Assembly: GCA_001936135.1 (NCBI GenBank)
Contig: CP012809.1
Location: 1-64,000, forward strand
Source: Saccharomycopsis fibuligera x Saccharomycopsis cf. fibuligera
Taxonomy: Eukaryota > Ascomycota > Saccharomycetes > Ascoideales > Saccharomycopsidaceae
Direction: 5' to 3'
DNA length: 64,000 nucleotides
A program made the translations under genes and the position numbers. Below the pieces are notes generated by a model. It had not been told where the DNA came from. It did no database searches and was given only the letters and a program-made list of their open reading frames with translations. Of the stretch, positions 10,737 through 20,670 are shown piece after piece; positions within the stretch are counted from its first letter, which is position 1, and every line of letters starts with the position of its first letter.

Positions 10737-11262
10737 ATGGAGACTGCCCCGCGTGCCCTACCCTTTATTGGACTTCCGGGCGGCGGCTCGCACCCTCGAG
10801 CCCTGACCCTCTGTAGAAAAATTAAAAAAGCGGTATCCTATACCCTCGGGAGCCGACGACCTACAGCCTACAGCCTCACCGGATGTGTCGAGCACCCTGT
10901 GACCTACGCCCTAGCGTGGGAAAACACCCTCGGGCGACCGGGGGCACCTGCCGGAAAGAGCAGCCTATACCCTCGGAGAAAAACAACCGGCGTCCTACAA
11001 CCTAACGGGGTAACCTTTGAGCGCTGTGGGACCACCCTGCGGCGAACCGCCTTGCATGAAGGCTACCCTTTGGGACGCATGGCCAGCCTACACCCGCAGA
11101 TTTGGGCCACCCGCATGGCGGCATCCTCGGTTATGGGCGGGTAAACAACCTACCAGAAAGGGGGTGGCATCCTATTTGGAGGGGGTGCACATAGTTAAGG
11201 GAGTACCCTCGCACCCATAGGCGCCATAGTGAAGGGCGATTGGGCACCCTTTCTGGCCACCC
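10737..11262. repeat. GC-rich ACCCT-motif block, degenerate telomere-like or protein-binding array
   Basis: About 525 bp of markedly GC-rich sequence sits between AT/pyrimidine-rich blocks. ACCCT (AGGGT on the other strand) occurs at least eleven times in the same orientation, often as CACCCT or TACCCTCGG, and the block ends with CCACCCTTGAT. That echoes the telomeric CCACCCTT. An open frame of 135 codons (10737-11144) shows no recognisable domain and has a composition expected by chance in GC-rich DNA. Best reading: an old interstitial telomere-like tract, or an array for a Tbf1/Reb1/Rap1-type factor, at the junction of two subtelomeric cassettes. Confidence 0.5.
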
Positions 11263-14200
11263 TTGATATTTGAGGTAAAAAAAAGGACATTACCCCAGTT
11301 ACACTTTTCTCTTCCACGTAATTCACCTATTATCCTCCGACCCATTTGCACACCATCTGATGCTTCACAACATATAAACTCAATCCAGTACCCAACATGT
11401 CAAACTTGTTTTCTATCTTTTACGTCACCCACCACCCTAGTGTAACATCCCTTGTTTCACTTCATAACATTACATTCTTTTGCGTACACACGTCAGACCC
11501 AATCACACTATTGCTGCTTATATTCCCTGTATTCATTTCTTAATCTTGCTACCGCCCTTGCATCTGTTTTCTTTTATTCTCCTTGAACTTTTTATCTCAA
11601 ACCACTGCTTTCTTCATACTTGTACTCTAGTGATACTGCTGTAATGTAATCTTTTCAAATGTGCGTGTTTGTGATTTTACTGTTGTTTTTTCAATGTTTT
11701 TTAACACTGACAGTCTGACCTTGACCCGCTTATTTGCTAGCTTGCGCTCTTTTTTCTGACAAAATCGTTCATATCCGTCTTCGAATTACTTGCTTAATCA
11801 TTTTTTTAACTACGCTTTTATTTCCTTGCATCTAATATTCTCATTTCAGTAATTCACATTTTTTACTAAATAGCATCTTCCTTGTCCCACCAGTCTACAT
11901 AATGCTTATCACATAGCCTCTATTTTTGCATTTCTCAAAAGCAACATCTCCAGTTTCACATTATTTAAAGCCAATTCTGTGCTCAGTATTTTATACATAG
12001 CACCCGTCTATGACCTTCATATCAACTGTATTATACTTCTTTTCTTACAATTCAGTTCTATAGCAACCGCTGTATTAGCAATATAATATTTTTTCCATCT
12101 CACTTGTATTATATTTACTGTTTCCCCCACACCCTTGCAATATCGAAATATTTCCGCTTATTTTCCCCGTATTCTCTTCATAAGCTTCGCTTAACCCTCG
12201 CATCTACTATTTGTGTTTTCATTTTGCGTTTTCATTTTGCCCCTTTTTCTATCTTTTTCCTTGTTGCTTTTGCTTTCCCATCTCTTTTTCCGTTCGCCAT
12301 GAAACTTGTACTCTTTTGATACTGCTGTAATGTTGTTTTCTCTAATGCCCCTGTTCTTTCTTTCTGTTGCCTCTTCTGTTTCATCTCACTGACAGCCTGA
12401 CATTGATCCACTCATTAGCTAGCTTACGCTCTTCCTTCTGATAACTTCATTCATCTTCGTTGTCGAATTTTTTGCTTGAGCATTATTCTAGCTCCTATTT
12501 ATTTTCTCGTATCTCTTGTATCTAACATTTCACGTTACATAAAATTTAACACCTCTCTGCCATGTTCGTCACTATACTATTGCTAAAAATGCCTTTTTTT
12601 AATTATATTTATCACTACTGACTACTAAAGCTTGACCCTAGCCTTTATATATGTTAGCTCTAGCACTATATTTATGCTGAAATGCTGTCTTTGTAATTTC
12701 CATTTATTATTTTCCTTTTCCTGTTTTGCCGTTTACTGTTTATTGAATGTAAACTACGCTCGAGCTTAAAGCAATTTGAATCCTTCTCGTCTTCTTATCA
12801 CATATGATCTTACTGTCTCACTTCAACTAACCCTTCTTTTTTCACTTTTTTTTTTTTTTTTTACAAATCATACTCTTTTATAGCTCGTGTTCGTCCTTGC
12901 TTACTTTTACGCTGCGATCCGTCCCACATGCAGCATCATGATTTTTCTTCATTATGCTATTTTGTTGCCTAATGCTATTGAGTGCTTGACCATGACCCAC
13001 TTCTAAGCCTTCGTACTGTGCTTCACTTTTTTTCCGCATACTATTGCTATACTAACGCTTCTCATAATGATTTGAACGATGCTCTCTGTACCTATGTTGT
13101 TTTCCTCTCATAGTTAAGCTTCTCTTGTTTGTTTGCCCGCTTCATACTGATGCCGCTATTTTGTACTTATCACTTCTCGATAATGTTTTCATCATCACAA
13201 CACCCTACATAACACATATCACACAGCTCCTACTCTTTGCACTTTTCAACATTGAAATATCTCAACAACATTGCATTATATCCAATGTTTGCCATCATAT
13301 AAACTCAACCCTATGCCCAACATGACACATGTACCTTCTTATTTCACTTATATTATATTCATTATCCTCCTACTACTCTTGCGTTACTTCCTTTACACAG
13401 CATGCGAAATACTATTTCGCGCTCCTTTCTTCCCCCTAAAACCATTATATTATCTTTAAGATCACTTTGTTCACTTCAATATTTTGAACACTATTTCTGA
13501 TCTTTTCTTTCCCATACTCTATTCATAATCTTACTATCGCCAGCCTCGCATCTCCTCTTTTTGTCTATGCAACTTCCTATATGTTTCCCTTTTTTTTTTT
13601 TTTTTTTTTTTTTCAGCATTTCTAAAGTTTTCCACATAAATTTCCTTCCTGCTTAAAACTTATACACGAGTTTCACAACTGCAATATTGCTTTTACTTAC
13701 TAATTTCGTTGTGCTTTTATTTTTATCTTTCTATTTTTTGACGCGCTTATTTGCTAGCTTATGCTCTTTGCTTAGCACAAACGAATCTTTCCATTGACGT
13801 CTTTCCTGTAACATCGCTCTAACTCATATTTTTTATCATGTTTCCCACTATATCGGTTATTTTCTTGACAAGTGAGTTATATTATCCCTTTTATAGTTTA
13901 CTGTTTATACAAAGTCTACATTTAGCCTCTGCTTAAAGCAGTTTATATCATTCTTGTCTTCTTGCCATATCTAATCTTGTCTGATACTATGCCTATCTTT
14001 TTTCATTTGAAGAATCATGCTTTTTTACAGAATCCGTTCATACTTGCTCTACTTTTACAGCGCCATCCGTTTCATCTGCAGCATCAAAATTGTTCCGCAT
14101 TATGTTGTTTTTTCACTCAAAGTGTTTGATCTTTGCCCACATCATCTTCTTTGCGTTGCAGTTTTATTCTTTTCATATCCACCCAAATGACTACTTCATG

Positions 14201-15123
14201 TGATCCATCTCTTGAGCTAGTTACTGAATCTCTTTACCCAAATCCCATGTCTGACAATGCCATACTATTCACATTAATCCTTTCTTCTCCTTGCTCTCTC
14301 CTTTCTTTGCCTTGTTTGCTTCTTTTCTTCCAGCCTGCATAAGAGCTTTGTATCAAGTCACCTCTTTCTGGAAACTTGTACTCCAGTGAAACAGCTTTAA
14401 TACTGTTCTAACTCATGTTATTGTGCATTTTTTTTTTTTTTTTTGCTTTTCTTTTCTTCATCATACTAGCAGTTTGACTATGTCCCGCTTATCTGTTAGT
14501 ATAGCAGCTTCTCCAAGAATACCCAATATCGTACTACTTTTATTGTTTATCTTTTGTAAAAAGTGCAAAACTGCTTGAGCTGAGAGCAATTTGTATCTTT
14601 CTTGCCTTCTTGTGATATATGCTCTTTTTTGATACTTCTCCTGTCTTTTGTGTTTTTCAGCAAAACCCACCTTTTTATAGTACTTTTTAGTTATTACTGT
14701 GCTATACTGCCTTTCGTCCAATCTTATCATATTCTACAGAAGCTAAAAAGAAGAATATGTATGCAATATAATCTCACGTACAATGCACCAAAAACTCCTT
14801 CACATGAGTCTAGCTCTCGAATCACTTTCTTTTTTTTTTTTTTTATTTCTTAGTTTTAGTCTTACTGTTAATGCGCTTACCTCTTGCTCAGTGTCTACTG
14901 ATTTATCTCTAGTACATTAACACTTCCTCAGCCAACTATTTAACCGTTTCTTTTACTCAAGTACACACATTACACCATCGCCAGATCTCTAAGACACCAG
15001 TGTCACAGTAGTTCAATGACTGCAGAAGACCGATCCAAAATAACAATCAAAAACTATATATGGTCTTCTTTTCTTCAACATTTGTATCAACAACGTAAAA
15101 AGAACAAATTCCGTCAATTTTGG
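11263..15123. repeat. Subtelomeric pyrimidine-rich degenerate repeat block 2
   Basis: No gene is recognised. The block repeats the make-up of the first one. 11568-11645 closely matches 3718-3790, including the TGTACTCTAG TGATACT anchor. Related copies of that anchor occur near 12305, 13657 and 14373. A GACCCGCTTATTTGCTAGCTT-like segment recurs near 11737, 12410, 13742 and 14478. A TGCAGCATC anchor recurs at 12929 and 14077. 11340-11400 matches 3185-3240 and 13288-13325. The underlying unit is roughly 0.7-1.3 kb and heavily diverged. Several T-runs longer than 15 occur (near 12850, 13590, 14430). Confidence 0.7.
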
Positions 15124-15211
15124 TTTGGGGCGTCACATAGTAAAGAAGGATTTTGGCGAGAAACCGGATCAGGGCGTAGAGCGAGAAAAGTGCGGTTGGG
15201 GGCCAAAGCGG
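15124..15211. repeat. Dispersed ~90-bp subtelomeric repeat, copy B
   Basis: Near-identical to 6124-6212, in the same orientation. It lies about 440 bp beyond the stop of the recombinase-helicase gene, the same relative place as copy A beside the first recombinase gene. Confidence 0.7.
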
Positions 15212-15652
15212 AAAACTAACAATTTTATTGTCTAATAGAAACTCAGGATGTTCTGATATTAAAGAATCCTCTTGAAAACCTAAACTTATAGTGTCGAACT
15301 TTTAATAAGCAGTATAATAACCTTAAAAAAAAATAAATAAATAAAAATACACTTATTCAAAAACCAAACCAAACCAAACCAAACCAAAATATTGATAAAA
15401 AACATATTTAGTAAAAAAGCGCCACTCGAAGATACAACACAAACGTTTGCAGGGCGGCATCGCTGGCTGCACGGTACGGCACCGCAAGAAAAATACTTTT
15501 TGGCAAAAAAGTACTACTCCAAAAAAACTGACGATTAGACGGACAAGCCTTTGCACAAATGCATCACTAACAGCACGGATATACAGCAGCCGAAAAGCAG
15601 TTTTCTTTTTTCAAGGGACAGTACGGCATGGACCAATGCGGCATTTGGGCAC
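15212..15652. other. Spacer with CCAAA pentanucleotide repeat
   Basis: No gene is supported. About five CCAAA units occur at 15362-15388. I checked the three minus-strand frames here for the missing second half of the adjacent helicase domain. I saw only short frames with early stops and no helicase motif. Confidence 0.4.
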
Positions 15653-18370
15653 TTAAGTTAAAATTCCGTGCGTTGTCACTTTTGATTTAATGTTGAATAC
15701 TTTTCGTAATTCGATTAAAGTTGTTACGGACATACTTTCCGACAAAAAGATGATTTTTCTGAAGATCTTTTTCAAAATCGACAAGTCTTTGGGCAAGTTT
15801 CTAAATCCTCTTTCCGACGTGTATAGATGGGCCTCTTCGATGATGAGGAGGTTCAAAAACTTGGAAGGATTGAATTGCGGAAAGTTGACAAGGTAATTGT
15901 AAAACTCCGCATTGTTGAATACGTCAAAGTTTCCAACTATGGTACTGTAGCCTGCGATCTGAGCATGGTTGTCCGAGTATGGTACGCTGGCAGACACACG
16001 GTTAAGAACATCGACTTTTAGCGCGGTGTACGGAGTTATAACAAAGTTTGTGGCTATATCTTTGTACAAGTGGATTGGAATTTGATAGCAGAGCGTCTTG
16101 CCAAAACCCGTGGGGGCGTTAACAGCTATGCAGCTTGTTGTTGCATATACTATATCCGCGGTGACTTGAAACTGCAACATGCTGCGAAAAGCAAAATCAT
16201 CCCCAAATAATTGCTTTCCAGCTTTAACTAAACTGATGCTGTCCAAATCATCTGCAATTGGAAAGTTTTGTTTTTTGACTTCCTGCTTTGTCTCCTCAAC
16301 AATCTTCTGATACCCAATAAGACACAACCACTGGTTACTGAGCATTCTGTGAACACCAAAAAGGCTTCCGCGGTTGTTGGTTGAGCCGTAAAGACTATTT
16401 TTGGTTGAAGGGTGGTGTCCTTCGGCTGTTGATAGTATTCCACGGACAGTTTCTTTGGTTTCCACATCGAGGTCCTCCATTAACTGTTCATTCAAAGCCG
16501 AGAAGACCTGTCTAAAAGTTCTAAAGCCGCAGCAGCTCATCAAAGTGCTAGCTACCTTCCGGGATACTAATGTACCATTTTTTGTTGGGAAAAGAAACGT
16601 TTTGTAGAATGTGTTCGGTGGAATACTAAGCTCGGCGTCTCCGCCTTCCGAGGAGTCCGACAAATTGTCATCGAATGCGCTTTCCATGAAGATATCCTCA
16701 TCAAGTGAAACCAGGGGCAATGTTGGGTTGACAGTCAATAGGCAACTAATGTACAACGGACGCAAAGCAACGACTAAAGCGACAATCTTCATGCTGGTAT
16801 CTAAAGAAAAGAAGCGTACGGATGGATATGTTTTCTTTGTTTTCTTGTACCCAGCCAGAACGTATAGTTGCTTTGTAGCAGGATAAAAGTATATGCTGCG
16901 TTCTTGACCGGCAAACTGGAGATTTAGTATCTCTGAAAAACGATATGCACCAATCTCGATATATGCTAGGATGGCTAGAATTGCTGTAAGCGAGTCTATC
17001 AATTTAAGCGCCATTGTAGCAGATTCGGTACACCAAATTTTCAAGAAGAGACCTGGAAACGACAGTAGCTGGTAAAACGTCTCACAAATCGATTTTTCTG
17101 AGGTTTCCTCATAGCTGTTAATAGCAAAAACATCAAATATATGCTGCAAGCTAAACTTGTTTTGAAGCAAATTTGACAACGACGAAAAACATTTGTCAAA
17201 TTCAGTATTTAGATCGTTGAGATTCTGCTGTATATGCTGGCAGGAGATGATTGCATTGTTCACAGAGACTGTAGTTGAGTTGATCAAAACGCAATCAAAA
17301 GCACAAACAACGGACTCTTCTTCTGAGATTTTTGAGTAGGCAGTTGACAAATATTTGAATACCTTGCCATCCTCGGATGCATAGCTGTCGAAATCGTCAT
17401 CATCGGCAAATGAAAATATAATCAAGTTTTTTATGCTGTCAATAATCTTTCTTGATAACCAATGCTCTCTGTAGCGACCAGGGTCACTGTGAGTTGGATC
17501 CATCAAGCTTGCGGCAAAGACAGAATTGAAAAAAGATGGTGCTTCTTTAACTAGAATGACAATTAGCTTTTTAAATTCACTTGGGTTTGAAACAGTGGCG
17601 TGGAATTGATCTAATAAAGCAGCTGATTTTTCAGGAGGATCAAGACGAATACAGTTGATTTTTTTGTGATTGGCAAGAGTTTTAAGAAAATAAAAACAAT
17701 ATCTTCCCTGATTGGCTAAAGTACTCTTTTTCAAAAACCTAACTGTGCTTTCATAACCGGCAATACCAAAATTTCGCACCGAGTATTGGTGATTGTCTAA
17801 ATGGGCCATTCTGTGTAGATCTTGCATTACTTTTACACATTTATCTATGAGGGTGCTTGTGTTCAGTAGTTTTAATACAGCCTTGGAAGCAGCGTTCATT
17901 GTTCTGGGGCCAAAGACTAACGTGTAGGCACTGTCAGTTGACCTGGACCGTAATTCTTTGAAGTCAAGCATATCAACCTTTCGCAGAAACTCCTCACGAT
18001 CGACTCTGTTGACAATGAATAGTTTTTGGCTGTTGGGTAAAGTTATCTGAATGGCTTTCATAAACATCCACCCATTATTGATGTATCTCTTTTTAGTGTA
18101 CTCGTAATCGCCATCATGCTTCTCCCTAATCGAGATAAAAACTTCGCTTTTGCGGGTGAACTCTTTGGCATGTTGAATATCTGCAAAAAACACGGCCGAT
18201 TCTCTTCTTAGTTGGCGTAAATTAAGTAACAGAGTACTGGATGTAATTTTGGAGCCAGCTTTGGAAATAACAGTCTTATTTGCTGGGTCGAGTGCCAACT
18301 CATTGACCTTATCCACCAATATCCCATCTATTACTTCGAAGCGACCATTATCTTCAGACTGAGCCATCAT
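15653..18370 (-). CDS. Tyrosine recombinase-like/RecQ helicase fusion, C-terminally truncated
   Basis: This gene encodes 905 residues from an ATG at 18370 (a second ATG follows directly). Residues 474-661 repeat the recombinase layout: Arg477 in YRFSEILNLQF, a Lys cluster at 509-513, FRTFRQVF with Arg617/Arg620, then GHH at 651 and Tyr661. Residues 720-905 are the first RecA-like half of a RecQ-type SF2 helicase: motif 0 (FGDDFAFR, then FQ), motif I (NAPTGFGKT, Lys758), motif Ia (VITPYTAL), motif II (IIEEAH, 843-848) and a motif III position (LSESM). The protein stops there, so motifs IV-VI and the second RecA lobe are absent and ATPase function is doubtful. The architecture matches fungal telomere-linked helicases, usually subtelomeric and multicopy. 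It may be a truncated copy of a longer gene. Transcription is toward the telomere. Confidence 0.7.
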   Translation of the reverse strand: MMAQSEDNGRFEVIDGILVDKVNELALDPANKTVISKAGSKITSSTLLLNLRQLRRESAVFFADIQHAKEFTRKSEVFISIREKHDGDYEYTKKRYINNGWMFMKAIQITLPNSQKLFIVNRVDREEFLRKVDMLDFKELRSRSTDSAYTLVFGPRTMNAASKAVLKLLNTSTLIDKCVKVMQDLHRMAHLDNHQYSVRNFGIAGYESTVRFLKKSTLANQGRYCFYFLKTLANHKKINCIRLDPPEKSAALLDQFHATVSNPSEFKKLIVILVKEAPSFFNSVFAASLMDPTHSDPGRYREHWLSRKIIDSIKNLIIFSFADDDDFDSYASEDGKVFKYLSTAYSKISEEESVVCAFDCVLINSTTVSVNNAIISCQHIQQNLNDLNTEFDKCFSSLSNLLQNKFSLQHIFDVFAINSYEETSEKSICETFYQLLSFPGLFLKIWCTESATMALKLIDSLTAILAILAYIEIGAYRFSEILNLQFAGQERSIYFYPATKQLYVLAGYKKTKKTYPSVRFFSLDTSMKIVALVVALRPLYISCLLTVNPTLPLVSLDEDIFMESAFDDNLSDSSEGGDAELSIPPNTFYKTFLFPTKNGTLVSRKVASTLMSCCGFRTFRQVFSALNEQLMEDLDVETKETVRGILSTAEGHHPSTKNSLYGSTNNRGSLFGVHRMLSNQWLCLIGYQKIVEETKQEVKKQNFPIADDLDSISLVKAGKQLFGDDFAFRSMLQFQVTADIVYATTSCIAVNAPTGFGKTLCYQIPIHLYKDIATNFVITPYTALKVDVLNRVSASVPYSDNHAQIAGYSTIVGNFDVFNNAEFYNYLVNFPQFNPSKFLNLLIIEEAHLYTSERGFRNLPKDLSILKKIFRKIIFLSESMSVTTLIELRKVFNIKSKVTTHGILT

Positions 18371-19088
18371 GAGTTAGCTTAGCTTGTGTGTTGAGATATA
18401 ATGAATGAATGAGGCTCAAAATTGATAAAGTTCGTGAACAACTTGAAAGATGGTCTGCAGCACTGTGGTTTTACTTTTGGCTTTCCGGACAAACAAAAAA
18501 AAGTCACAAAATAGGGGACTATAAATCTTCACTGAGCGCACAGAATAAAGACAGGGTGAAATATTTATGTGAAAGATAGAGAACTCACCAGAAGGAATGA
18601 GCAGCTGGAAAGCAATATGAGCAGAAAGGAATACGAGCAGAAAGGAATACTGTGGTTCGGCGCAGCTGGTGATGCAGCATATATGCGGAATTTTTGTTTG
18701 GTAAAATAAAAGGAAAAGTACGGTTTGGAGCCAGTGCGGTAACGTAAGTGATACCAGGACCCTTCAGAAATATGTCGTTATGGATATCTAAAGAGGTTTC
18801 AGTTTGAGCCGGCTTACTTTGTAGAGCTTGCAAATTTTATATGATTGGGCGGGGAGTTACATTACTACTTTCTTCTGATCTACGTTATTTATAAGGGGGG
18901 AGTTACTGACATTGTCCCGTTCTCTATGTTATCTATGCTTTCTACGCTTTCAAGACTTGAATGCACATAGTCTGGTACAAGATGGCGTTTACAAGGTGAA
19001 AACCAATGCGATACTTACACTTATAAATCAAAACAACACACCCTTGAATTACGGCTAAATAAATCAAAAAATAGATAAAACAAATCCT
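18371..19088. other. Boundary between subtelomere and core genes
   Basis: No gene is supported. The region contains a 16-bp tandem duplication (18619-18634 and 18635-18650, GAGCAGAAAGGAATAC) and a diverged third copy of the dispersed repeat (18655-18739, strongest from 18713). GGGGAGTTAC occurs twice (near 18851 and 18896), with AGGGG-type stress-element cores. Shared subtelomeric sequence is not seen to the right of about 18.8 kb. Confidence 0.45.
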
Positions 19089-20213
19089 TCACTGATCGTT
19101 TACCTCGTCATCAGATAATCTTATTGTATCAGTTATTGGACTGAAAGCACTTTGTGGATGGCCCACATTATGACGCAAACTGCGGCTATTAACATCAACA
19201 ACTTTCAATGAGTACGGGTAGAGATCGCCGTGATCGCCTTGGTTTTCCTGTGATGAAACCCCGTTTTGTAATATAGGACTTGATTTGCTCTTTGGGTGAC
19301 GACGATAGTGATGATTATGCTTCTTTGAGGATAAGCCGTGCCACAATTTGGCGCCACTACTGCCACCATTCTTAGCATTTTCGTTGATCAGATCATATTT
19401 CGCAACTGCATTGATATTAGCATGATTCTTGGCAAGTCGCAAAGTATTATTTTGGGACCGTTTGCGAATAAGCCTTGAAACTCTTGAGTGTCTTCTATCC
19501 TTTGGAGTTGTTGAATGGCCGCTGGGTGTTACACTTTGACTTGATTGTGCACTCTCCACATCTTTAATGACAAGCTTGTTTCCACCTGGAGTTTTAACTC
19601 CGAGGTCCTGGTTATCAAGCACATAAAATTCCTTGCTGACAAACTGCGTTAACGTTTCCTTTTCTCTAATCAAATTATCAAAGTTTTCCAACCTCTTCAA
19701 TGGTTCGCTAAGTGGGATTTGTAAGTTACTCCAGAACAAAAGATTCAAAAAGCCAAAGCTGAGATTCTTGATTTTGCTACTGGTTTTAGTTTTACTTTGC
19801 TTTGCTTCGTCTTCGCCATCAGCCTCTTCAGCATCAACTACACTAACACCAAGAGCCAAAAACCAGTACTCAAATAACACATTAACAAGTTTGAGTATGC
19901 CAAAAGCAGCAAACACAGTAGCTTCCAAACAGTACAAGTTTATTAGCGCCAAGCGCTTATGAAACCTCACGACGGCTTTTCTCAAAAGAAATAGCACCAA
20001 AATGTATCTAAGGGCAATGGACACAATCACACGCTGCACGCCATAGAGCAAACTTGATAAAAACTTGAACGTCTTGCTTTGTGCTGTATTGGCAGCATCA
20101 TCTTCTAACACTGGTAATGGTGTCGTACTGGGATTATGGTCTGCTGTTGTGCTGTTGGCGCTTGGCAACTGGTTTTCGCTAGAAGAACTCTTGATGTTGG
20201 ATATCTGTGCCAT
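19089..20213 (-). CDS. Unrecognised membrane-associated protein, 374 aa
   Basis: I do not recognise this gene. It encodes 374 residues from an ATG at 20213. The first 45 residues are polar (Ser, Asn, Thr). Two hydrophobic stretches follow at about 52-77 and 90-125, separated by the short basic segment RKAVVRFHKR. They could form a hairpin in a membrane or lipid monolayer, or two transmembrane helices. There is no signal peptide. The rest is hydrophilic, with an acidic patch near 128-138, a basic stretch near 240-250 (RHSRVSRLIRKRSQ) and His/Lys-rich segments. The intact frame and yeast-like codons argue for a real gene. It lies 457 bp downstream of the EMA19-like gene on the same strand. Confidence 0.65.
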   Translation of the reverse strand: MAQISNIKSSSSENQLPSANSTTADHNPSTTPLPVLEDDAANTAQSKTFKFLSSLLYGVQRVIVSIALRYILVLFLLRKAVVRFHKRLALINLYCLEATVFAAFGILKLVNVLFEYWFLALGVSVVDAEEADGEDEAKQSKTKTSSKIKNLSFGFLNLLFWSNLQIPLSEPLKRLENFDNLIREKETLTQFVSKEFYVLDNQDLGVKTPGGNKLVIKDVESAQSSQSVTPSGHSTTPKDRRHSRVSRLIRKRSQNNTLRLAKNHANINAVAKYDLINENAKNGGSSGAKLWHGLSSKKHNHHYRRHPKSKSSPILQNGVSSQENQGDHGDLYPYSLKVVDVNSRSLRHNVGHPQSAFSPITDTIRLSDDEVNDQ

Positions 20214-20670
20214 TGTTATTCAGCAATTGGAGAAGGAGCATGAAGCGAATATTCAAAGTATTGATAGCATGGATGGCGTTTCTTACGGGTCTGGGTGTTT
20301 GTGAAGCCGAGGGAAATTTTGGGGTTTTGTGAATGAGGCAGGAAAAATGGGGGCAAAAGTGCGTTTGTCAACATACGCACAGAGCGCACTGCGCAGCAGT
20401 CATTGACAGCAGTTGCTTTCTTTTGCCCATAAGCCCTAAAGTGGGGGGAATTGGTGTGCTTGAAGTTGTGCTAATGATAGCCATTGCAGGTCTACGATAC
20501 ACGTAAAAGTCAAAATAAATTTATTGAGCTTTAACATTAAGGGTGTTTGCTGATGTTGTGGTATTGCATGAAAGCTGTATGTGTCTGTAGAGTCTAATAA
20601 TTTATTGTATTCTATAGTGTTTATGCGTAGTGTTTTTTGCCATTGTACAGTTACACAGTCTGGCACTCAA
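20214..20670. promoter_or_regulatory. Intergenic region upstream of the 374-aa gene
   Basis: This must hold the promoter of the minus-strand 374-aa gene and the 3' UTR of the EMA19-like gene. TGCGCA-type palindromic cores occur near 20380-20395. No further gene is seen. Confidence 0.4.

Noticed and set aside
10737-11144. 135-codon frame in the GC-rich block
   Set aside because: Arg/Pro/Gly-rich product with no recognisable domain; GC-rich DNA has few stops, and the ACCCT motif spacing explains the sequence better.
15353-15652. Continuation of the helicase in another frame after 15653
   Set aside because: All three minus-strand frames were read; none shows helicase motifs IV-VI before stops.
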